A stretch of DNA of 64,000 bases from Lomentospora prolificans (taxonomy: Eukaryota; Ascomycota; Sordariomycetes; Microascales; Microascaceae): contig JARFXM010000006.1 of NCBI GenBank assembly GCA_029532625.1, positions 186,001 through 250,000 of the forward strand, given 5' to 3'. Both the position numbers and the translations under genes were made by a program. Each line of letters starts with the position of its first letter. Within the stretch, counting starts at the first letter, position 1. The notes below the pieces were generated by a model. It searched no databases. It was not told where the DNA came from and saw nothing but the letters and a program-made list of their open reading frames with translations. Shown here piece after piece: positions 55,847 through 64,000 of this stretch.

Positions 55847-58800
55847 TCACGCCAACACCCGCATGTCCCTCCCCGCTCTCTCGCTCTCCAGGACCAACGG
55901 TCCCCCGCCGGGGCCGCTCGAATCTAAACTCAGAGTGACCCTCGCCCTGTCTGCCACGACCCTCACCACTTCTCCAAGGTTCTTAAAATCAGTCTCGCAG
56001 TGGGAGCTTAGATATGTCTGGTCACCGTTGGCACTGGTTTCTGCCCGCACCTCTCTGATATCGACGGCCGGGTAGGGTAGCAAGCCTTCACGGAGGGGTG
56101 AAAGCATGAGCGGCATCTGGAGGGGTTCCGGGCTCGACTCCTCACCAGCGGGTATCTGAATATGGCCTCGGCGCCGGCCGCCGATGAGCCATGTCTCGGA
56201 AGGTGCCGTAACTTCGAAGCTGACTTCGCGGGCGGCTAAGCCGCTGGCCCCTTTCGTAGGGGCCGCGGTGTCCCAAATACGAGTCCAGCGGAGGTGAAGA
56301 ACGGAAGGGATAAGTTGGTTAATACACGCCGTCGGTAGACCGTCGTACTCTTGCTGGGGGAGAAAAGGTAGCTCAGGAGTGAGCTTGATATCAGCCGTCA
56401 CGAGAACAGGAACCGGCGGGATATCCACAGGAATCAAAAGTGATCGGGCAGAAGATGCATCCGTAGGAGCCTCGAGTGTGAGTCTCTTGTTAGTCTTTTG
56501 CCATGCCTCAAAGAAATTGACGATGCCCGCGATACTGCTATTTGGACCGGAGCCTGGCAGGTCAAGTCCTTGAAGCTCCTGGCGCCAGTCAATTCCTGAG
56601 AGGAACTCTGTCGAGACACACCCGGTCAGTGACACTCTTTCGAGGTCATGAGCGGTAATTTTGTGGTGCGCGTGCTTCACGAGGATCGGGATGAGCAGTC
56701 TCGCGAAGCGGCCTATATCACTCCGACCGAGGGCCTGAAGAACAGATGATGTCAGCAACATCTCGACTTCCTCACGCAGCTCACTATAGTGAAGTTTAAG
56801 GTACATCGTCGTCTTCGTCTTAGAGTCGACCTTGGTGTTCTTCCGCGTAATCTTGTAGAGAAGTGTCGCCGGCTGTTTAGGGAAGACGAGAACCGGCGCC
56901 GCGGGCGGGACACCGAAGTGCGATTCAAAAATTTCCGAGTCTACCAGTTCGCTCTTGAAGACCCGGAGAGGGCTAGTGCTAGCCGTAGACACGGTAAATC
57001 TAGAATAAAGAGCGTGGTGCTTAAAGACATCTTGGACGTTGACGCCAAGAGCGAGCGCAATGGGTACGGAGGCAAGTTTAATGCACTTGAAGACCCCATC
57101 GGCCGTCGTGTAGGTCGCCTCGAGCCGCACAGAGACTAAACCAACATCCTGCTCCACAGAAAACGGAACGCCGACTACCACCTGGGTTTCCGGAGCGAGA
57201 CCGTTAAAGAAAAACATGCCCGCCTCTGGTGGCTTGGCAAAAGCAATGTCCGTCGTCAAGACCTTGGCCTCGGCGGTGATGGTGCGTAGTCCGCCGGTGG
57301 CAGGCTTTATGGCGAGTTCGCACGACGTGAGAGCGTTCCATCCGGTAGAAATTTCGATCTCTAGCGAATTGTTTTGGTCGAGCCGGGTATGTTTCGCCGC
57401 AGTAAGCTTTAGATCGAGAGAGCGCGTTTGGGGGAAGATGAGAATGGGCGGATTCCTAAAAATTGATTCGCCTGCGGGCAAAATCTGGTTCACGTTCCGT
57501 TCGTAGCTCAAAACGAGCTTTCCATTTCCCAAAACGAGCTGGTCAACCTTGTACCGACCAGTTGCGACGGCCTTGCCTATAAAGGTCAAGCGGCTCTTCG
57601 TCGGTTTGACGACCTGTTTTCCGGCGCTCTCCAGCTGAATCTCTTTGGTCGGACCACCATCCACGCATGCCAGACGCAGCGTGGCCCTTTGGACCGGGAG
57701 ATCGTCTTGAAGCAAGCTTCTCAGCTCAATGTCTATCGAAAACGAGTCTGAGCCGTCTATGTACACGGGGTTCCCACACAGATCAATATCCAAGAAAAAG
57801 TTACTGAGGGGAATGACGACCTGCTCAGGAAGCGCTGTTGATGCAGCGAGTAATTCGGCTACAAAGCCGTTGATGGCGGATAAGTCCGGGTGGCCTGTAC
57901 TTAAATTCATCAACGTTGTCTGCTTGGTGTATTCGCTTCTAGCCGCGGCCGCGCCCATGAGTAACTTCAAGATAGCCTGTACCAGCTCTTCTTTCCTGCC
58001 GAGTTTCTTGAGGCATCGGCAGTACATAATAAGCATGGATAACTCAAGTAACCGCCACCCGTTCTCGCCGAAGAAGGGGGTCGCCCTGCGAAAGTAAATG
58101 GCGGCATCAGGAAACTCGCCAGCCTGGTATTTGAGCACGGCTAGGTCAGCGAGGCAGGAGTGAATCGATTGCGTGTGGTTTGCCACGGTATAGTGTCTCA
58201 ACGCCTTGTCCGTTAGCGTTTCGTAAAGACGGTAGAAGTCATCCTTGGTCAGAAACGCGGTACTTAGCAGCCGGTCCCGTAGGACGGAGAACGAAACCAG
58301 GTTGTCGCTACCGGGTGAGGACTCTTCGCTGCTTTCGGACTGGGAGGCGCCGTCATCATCATCTAAGGAAACATCCTCCATTCTAGAATAATCAATGCTG
58401 TCCGGTAGTCGAGGCACCTCGCTCCATCCGTCCCGCCATCCTTTAACACGTCCCAGCTTTTCGAGGATATTGCGACACAAGCTGTACAACTCGGCACGGC
58501 GGGCGGCCAGTTCCTCCAGGCCCGCTTTAAGGAAGTGAGCCGTCCCAGCCGACTCAGTCTCCGAGACACTCGAACTCCGGCCTGGCCCAGGAAATACGTT
58601 AGGACTGAGTGGGGGCCGCGACCCGGGCGGCATGTTCAGGGACGATGTTCTCGCCGGATGCATCATCGTTTTCGGTTCAGGAATCGAAAGTTTAGGCTCG
58701 TGCGCATCGGGAGTGGCCAAGGTAGAGGGAGGGATAGGAAGCGCCTTGGTCGCCGTTTGTGCGAGTACCTGCTGCGCTACGGAGAACCCAAAGGAGGCTA

Positions 58801-60478
58801 CCATGTGGTCCACCAAGGCAGAAAGAGAGGGAGGTAGCCTCTTGGATTCGGTTGCTTCCTCGCCGCTTTGCGTCGACTGCATCGCCGCAATGATATCCTG
58901 CTGCATGATCTGTGACGCCACGGGAATAAATTCGAGCGTCCGACGGCACACCTCTGACAGCCTCAACAAGTTTTCTGTCTCCTCCATATTCTTCGTAGCG
59001 GGGGGGATGCGGGGATCAACGCCGCGAAGTGCCGCCTCCCTCTGCTCATTTAGTTTGGCCACAAGTTCCTCCCGCGTGGAGTAGGCATTACCCAGACGAA
59101 GTAGCAGGGAAATCTGGCGCGCAAAAATGTAACACTTGAAATCGAACAACGACACATTGTTGGCGAGGATCATGTCGCGGTAGGGCTTTTTAGACGCCAT
59201 GATCGGGATGTCCTCAAACCCATCACCCCCCAGTTCAGCTTCTTCGATCGTGGCATTACTCGCTCCCGGATGTAAGGCCGCCAAGGCCTTCTCGACCGCC
59301 GCCTTCAAGTCATCCGTATACGGTAAAAGCGCCCCGCCGTGGCTCTCTGGTTCTCCCGAAGTTGCCTGCTCCGCGATAACGAGGTCCAAACCAACGCTAA
59401 GCTCGTCATATCCGACAAGAGCGTCCTCTACCAAGCCGACACTTTCAAAACCACGCGCCAAGCCTTCTTTCAGGATAAAGAATGTGCAAAAGTTCCAGCC
59501 CGGCAAGATACGCTGCGCATCTTTTTCCTTAATATCTTCCTCATAACGTGTCACTCGCATGTCGAACGAATTCAAAATCCGTGCCTTGAGCTTTCCAATC
59601 ATGTCCTGCCATGCAGTTTCGACATCCTGCTCAGTCTCCACGTAGCCCGACGGCACGGCAGGGACAACGCGCGGCAGCATGTCATACGGCACGTCATTGA
59701 TGCCGATCCGCACCTGCGCGACCCGGTCCACCGCGTTCTTTCCGGCAACGTTGAAATCTGCCTGAAGTTTCTCCAGTAGCGTCGAGGAACCGCCCCTCCA
59801 CCGCGAACTGCTCTTGGATTCGGAGGCGTCGAGGCCTTTGCCGCTCGTCCTCGGCTGCGTCGCTGCCACTGTGTTCGGCAGCACGACGTGCACAATGAGC
59901 CATTCGAATGCATCGTGGCCCTCGAAAGAGCCTTTCTTGCTCGAGCTCTGGGGCGTAGTATTTTTCTTGATCCACTCGCGTATCTCGGAACGGACCTGAC
60001 TTTTATAGGAATCGCTGTCATCACATCGCACAAACAGAACTTTGAGGTATGGTGTCCGTCTCAGACCGGGTATCTGGTGGCGTCGCGCTTTGGACTGGGG
60101 CTGTATCGAGGTGTTGGACGAGGATTCGAAGTTCTCGGTCGACACGGCCGGTCCGCCAGCTACTGCCTGTGGTTGGAAGCCATCCTGATTTGTGCTAATG
60201 CTCGCCGAGCGGCGAAGCGCGGGGTCAGACTTGTTGAAGTCAATGTCTTCACCCGAGCGGATGAGCTCGACATGTAGGGTTTCAATGGAGCGAAGATGGC
60301 CGGCGTGGGACTGCCAGTGAAGGTTTCGGAGGGGGAGGCGGGAGATGAGACTAGGGGCGGCGAGCTTGTAGACGTCATGGGGATCAAAGCACTCAACTAG
60401 AGAAAGTTAGTAGGCCCCGAGTATCGAAGAAAAAGGATACGACCCACCCGTCACTTTCGAGGTCGAGAACTGCTCCAT
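55847..60478 (-). CDS. TRS130: TRAPP II subunit TRS130 (TRAPPC10)
   Basis: Trs130 is a specific subunit of TRAPP II, the exchange factor for Ypt31/32 (Rab11) at the trans-Golgi. Exons (minus): 60478-60448 (31 nt) and 60396-55847; intron 51 nt (GTGGGT...CTCTAG, branch CTAAC); 1526 residues. The spliced start MEQFSTSKVT-VECFDPHDVY followed by RLPLRNLHWQS and RRTPYLKVLFVRCDD is characteristic. The N-terminal half is helical (PGWNFCTFFILKEGLARGFE, CRNILEKLGRVKGW), with a serine-rich insert at ~500-560. The C-terminal half is beta-rich with the TRAPPC10 C-terminal region (ITRKNTKV, LPFLPQQEYDGLPTACINQL, LIGGRRRGHIQIP). The length is somewhat above yeast Trs130 (1102 residues), usual for moulds. 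It diverges from MRI1 across 639 bp. Confidence 0.92.
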
Positions 60479-61117
60479 GATTGTTTGCTCGAATCTTTAC
60501 CGAGCTCTTCGCATGTCGCTGCGCTCGCGAGAAGCTCCTTGCAGAGAACGATTCAAGCCTCGCCCAACCTTGTATGGAGGAAAGAAAACAGGCCTGTCGC
60601 TTTTATACGCGATTTTAGTAAGTTCGTAAACTCATAAAGCACAATATAGCCCAAAATAGTACAGCGGCAGAGAAACAATCCCTCACTTCTTCGTGAAGCC
60701 GAGATGCAAGTGCCTGAGGTGTCCGCAGAGCTCCCGACGTAACCACTGAAGTTGGCGGGTGATGATGACTAAGCTGGGCAGATCAAGGGTTGAAGGCGTT
60801 CCTGGCTGGCGGCGCTGGAGTGGGGTAGATTTAGCACTTGAAGGCACGTCTCAGCGAATAAAGCCAGCTGCCACGCGTAAGTCGGGGTCCCCAAAAGTGT
60901 GCCAGTTGTTACCCGTTGTTAGACTATTCCCACCCCACTTGCTCCCAAGGCAAAATATCTGCCCCTCCCCCGCCATCAATGACGAGCTTTTGTCGCATCT
61001 GGGTGTAGAAGCAGCGAACTTCGGAAGGGAAACTCTCCCAATAACACAGTTTTTTTTTTTTCCTTCAACGTCCTGAGTACTTTTTTTTTATTTTACACTT
61101 GATTCTTTCACAAGAAA
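60479..61117. promoter_or_regulatory. divergent promoter of TRS130 and MRI1
   Basis: 639 bp lie between start codons. A T-rich stretch at 61050-61093 directly precedes the MRI1 ATG. Two GCTGGC-type words occur near 60800 and 60868. No gene is seen. Confidence 0.55.
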
Positions 61118-62412
61118 ATGGCGACCCTAGAGGCTATCCAATATGAGCCGGGCAAGCTCAAAGTCCTTGACCAGCTCCAGCTGCCTCACACTTTTCAGTA
61201 CGACGTCGTCGCCACTTGTGAAGATGCATTTGACTGCATCAGGTCGATGCGAGTAAGAGGTGAGTATACTTATCCGTCCCATCACAACAATATCCATTGG
61301 AAGGAGGGAATATGGCATTAACGGGCGCTAGGCGCACCTGCGATTGCAATTGTCGCCGTGCTCGGCCTTGCTGTTGAGTTGCACAATGGTCAATTTGGTA
61401 AGTGCTGTTGAGACTGCTTGTCTCGATTACTACCGTTGACACCAATTTAGAAGCCGCTACCGCAGACGACATCATCACACACATCGACGCTAGACTCGAC
61501 TACCTCAAGGAAAGCCGCCCAACCGCCGTCGACCTGGGTAACTCCATCACCCTTCTGAAGAAGCTTGTCCGCGGCGTCCGCGAATCAAACCCCGATAGTA
61601 CCGTTGACAGCATCGTCAAGGCATACGTTGCCGGTGCTGAGGAGTACATGAACCGTGACCTTCACACCAATATCTCCATTGGCGAGAATGGTGCGAATTG
61701 GCTGCGTGATGTCGTCGGTGCCAGCAGCAGCAACACCATCTCAGTACTCACCCACTGCAACACAGGATCTCTCGCCACTTCGGGCCACGGCACAGCTCTA
61801 GGCATCATCCGCAGTCTCCACAAGGCCAATCTCCTCAAGCACGCATTTTGCACCGAAACGAGGCCATACAACCAGGGAAGCCGCCTCACAGCATTTGAAC
61901 TAGTCCACGAGGGGATTCCCAGTACTCTCATTACTGATTCAATGGCTTGTGCCCTCTTCGCGACGTATAAGGTCGAAAAGAACATTGCCGCCGTTATTGT
62001 CGGCGCCGACAGAGTTGTCGCTAACGGTGACACGGCAAATAAGATTGGAACGTACCAGCTTGCTGTCCTTGCGCGACATCATGGCCTCAAGTTCATCGTG
62101 GCGGCTCCCCGTACCAGTATCGATCTGAATATAGCGACAGGTGCTGAAATTCATATCGAAGAGCGGAAAAGGGAAGAGCTAACACAGGTGTCCGGGCCGA
62201 TTGTTGGGCAGGACGGTCAGGTGGATAGTACCAAGGTAGCCCGAATTGCCACAGCAGATCAGAGAATCAATGTGTGGAATCCCGCCTTTGACGTGACACC
62301 CCACGACTTGATTGATGCTATTGTTACAGAGGCGGGGGTCGTCGTCAAGGATGGCGAGGGCAGGTTTGACCTTGCGAAGATAAAGAGCGAAAGCGATGCC
62401 GCCAAGGCGTAG
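61118..62412 (+). CDS. MRI1: methylthioribose-1-phosphate isomerase (MRI1)
   Basis: Mri1 (bacterial MtnA) turns methylthioribose-1-phosphate into methylthioribulose-1-phosphate in the methionine salvage pathway, recycling the by-product of polyamine synthesis. Exons: 61118-61259, 61332-61397 (66 nt) and 61451-62412; introns 72 and 53 nt; 389 residues. Family signatures are visible: IQYEPGKLKVLDQLQLP, RVRGAPAIAIVAVLG across intron 1, TRPYNQGSRLTAFEL, the catalytic Cys in LTHCNTGSLAT (Cys172), the catalytic Asp in GADRVVANGDTANKIGTY (Asp256) and VAAPRTSID. It belongs to the eIF2B-alpha/beta/delta-like fold, but these active-site motifs separate it from eIF2B. It converges on the M20 peptidase gene with 85 bp between stops. 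Confidence 0.95.
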
Positions 62413-62425
62413 GGGAAGATAGAGG

Positions 62426-62431
62426 AATAAA
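62426..62431 (+). terminator. possible polyadenylation signal of MRI1
   Basis: AATAAA lies 14 nt after the MRI1 stop, in the 85 bp spacer before the opposing gene's stop. Confidence 0.35.
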
Positions 62432-62497
62432 TAGGAATATTCAATATTATATGATAGGTAGAAGAATGCAACACGGCGTAAAGTAGGGGATACATTT

Positions 62498-63785
62498 TCA
62501 TCCCTGCAGCGCATGTAGGATAAGGCGCTTGAAACCGTCGACCGCGGTTTCTAGGTCGCCCACAGTCAACTGTTCGTTGGGTCCGTGGGCGACGAGGATC
62601 GAGCCCGGGCCGTACAGATATCGGGCATATTGACCTTTCAAATTAGGCATATCGGTGCCATAGCTTTCAACAGTCGTTTCAAATCCTGTATATCAAGTTA
62701 GTTCGGGCGTACTTGTGCTCTCGGTTGGTAAGATGCATACCTGGAACGGTGCAATCGCTTTCGACCACGCCATAGGCATGTGTATATTCAAACTTGAGCG
62801 CCTCTGGATCAATACTATCGAGAATCTTCTGAACGCGATCAATGACAAGCAAACCGCCCTCTTCTTCAGGGCCAATGGCGATACGAATAGCAAGGTCTAC
62901 CCTAGCGTAATCGGGGATGACATTACCCGCCACTCCACCATCGATACGGCCTATGTTCACAGTCGTGTTGCCGAACTTGTCGCTGCTTCCTAGGTCGGTG
63001 TTCACCATCTGGTACAGCGCCCTCACCAGAAGCTCATTGGCGGATTTGCCCAACCATGGATACCCCGAATGACCCGAAATTCCGCTGGCTTCAATATAAC
63101 AAAAGAGGCCGCCCTTGTGCCCACAGGCCAGCTTGTTTTCGGTAGGCTCGCCAAAGATAACGGACTCAAAGTTGAGCGCATGCCTTTCTGGACTATCGGA
63201 AAAGTATCTCATCCCATCACCGGGATTCTCCTCACCTACGACAAACAAGAGCATCACGTCCTCTTTCTTAACTTTACCAGAATCGAGTAAACTTTGCAGA
63301 GCAACAAATTGGGCCGCGATGCTCCCCTTGGCATCCACGGAGCCACGGCCGCGGATGACAGTGTGAGGGGTGGGTTCCTCATCTGAGATGGAGTACGGAA
63401 CGTACGGGGGGACCACATCTATATGAGAACTGACAATAACGCGGGGATTGGGATGGTCCAAACCGCCCGGCCAAGCGAGAATGTTGAACCGTTTCTCCTG
63501 GTCGGATTCGAGCTTGGAGGGGAGGTACTGGAGCTGGGTCGTATAGCCTCGGCGCTCCAAATATTGAGCAAGCCAGTGGCCCACGGCGACCTCGTGAAAT
63601 GTCACAGACTCGATTTCGATGAGAGACCGATGGAGCGAAAGAAGTTCATCCCGCAGCGTTAGAGGGGTCGCATCACCTAGCAGAGGCCCTTTTTCACCGA
63701 CCAGTGGGAATTGTAAAGATCCGGGTCCAAGGCTCGCACAAGTCGGCGCCAGTAAGGCTAGTACAGAAAGAGGTGTGGACCGCAT
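62498..63785 (-). CDS. secreted M20-family metallopeptidase
   Basis: Exons (minus): 63785-62741 and 62685-62498; intron 55 nt (GTATGC...ATACAG); 410 residues. The N-terminus MRSTPLSVLALLAPTCASLG is a signal peptide; the frame is open further upstream, but the only earlier start there is TTG. Metal-site motifs of the M20 (ArgE/DapE/ACY1/CPG2, carboxypeptidase-like) family are in order: VIVSSHIDVVPP (His), GRGSVDAKGSIAAQ (Asp), VVGEENPGDG (Glu-Glu), FGEPTENKLA, and C-terminal ILVAHGPNEQ (His). The dimerisation-type lid KGGLFCYIEASGISGHSGYP lies between. It probably cleaves short peptides or acylated amino acids outside the cell or in the vacuole; the substrate is unknown. Confidence 0.9.
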
Positions 63786-64000
63786 TCTTAGTGTGGCGGT
63801 AGGAAACACAAGTAAAATTAGAGAGAGGTAGTCTGGATGTTCAATGTCGGCGAATGAGGATATAGACTCATTTGATGACAAGATTGAGATGGCGTGCTCT
63901 CAGCTTTTGTAGGATGGTCCTATGTTGGTCGTACCCATGGTGCACGATCAACAAGGTGCCTGGTCCGTACTTTTACCGAAGACCACCCGCTTAACTTCAT
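63786..64000. other. upstream flank of the M20 peptidase gene
   Basis: This is the leader and start of the promoter, ending at the window edge. No other gene is seen. Confidence 0.5.

Noticed and set aside
1..64000. secondary-metabolite cluster, transposon, CRISPR or virus-like insertion
   Set aside because: I looked for large synthase, transposase, integrase, reverse-transcriptase or array-like signals and saw none. The only repeats are microsatellites, ankyrin units and the GCTGGC clusters.

Overview
This window is nuclear DNA of a filamentous ascomycete (Pezizomycotina). The evidence is 46-160 nt GT-AG introns with CTAAC/CTRAC branch sites, pyrimidine-rich leaders, about 0.1-5.6 kb between genes, and protein families typical of moulds: a mould-type IRE1, an oleate delta-12 desaturase, an ankyrin/CorA-like protein and a secreted Hsp70-like protein. 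Sordariomycetes is my best guess; I cannot name a species. I found 18 protein-coding genes, one cut by the left window edge. I saw no tRNA, rRNA, CRISPR array, transposase, virus-like gene or secondary-metabolite cluster.

Layout. 0-7 kb (+): a TBC-domain protein (5' cut off), a secreted Hsp70-like ATPase-fold protein and the ribosome-quality-control ligase HEL2. 7-12.5 kb: no convincing gene. 12.5-19.5 kb: IRE1 (+) converging on oleate delta-12 desaturase (-). 19.5-23 kb: no convincing gene. 23-27.4 kb (-): NAA25/MDM20 (7 exons) and the tiny COX23 (4 exons). 28-36 kb (+): a 1576-residue ankyrin/CorA-like protein and a GT31-like glycosyltransferase. 39-40 kb (+): a DEK_C + SWIB protein. 41-46 kb: CCT2 (-) and eIF3b (+), diverging from a 777 bp promoter. 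47-51 kb: ILM1-like (-) and CDC43 (+). 51-54 kb (-): a CAMK-type kinase. 56-60.5 kb (-): TRS130/TRAPPC10. 61-64 kb: MRI1 (+) converging on a secreted M20 peptidase (-) with only 85 bp between stop codons.

How they relate. This is a housekeeping segment rather than one pathway. Several genes serve protein synthesis and quality control (eIF3b, CCT2, HEL2, NAA25, IRE1) or membrane supply and traffic (desaturase, TRS130, TBC protein, CDC43), but they are not arranged as a functional cluster.

Most worth checking: (1) two separate genes, IRE1 and the kinase, are each broken by one base at a C10 tract inside a proline-coding linker, and C9 would repair both; (2) a start-stop ATG-TAA element and a 12-codon uORF lie just before the IRE1 ATG; (3) clusters of GCTGGC/GCCAGC inverted repeats sit in several promoter-side intergenic regions; (4) a TBC domain lacks both catalytic fingers; (5) the ankyrin/CorA-like protein lacks the GMN signature. 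Exon borders were read by eye from splice signals and reading frame, without RNA evidence.
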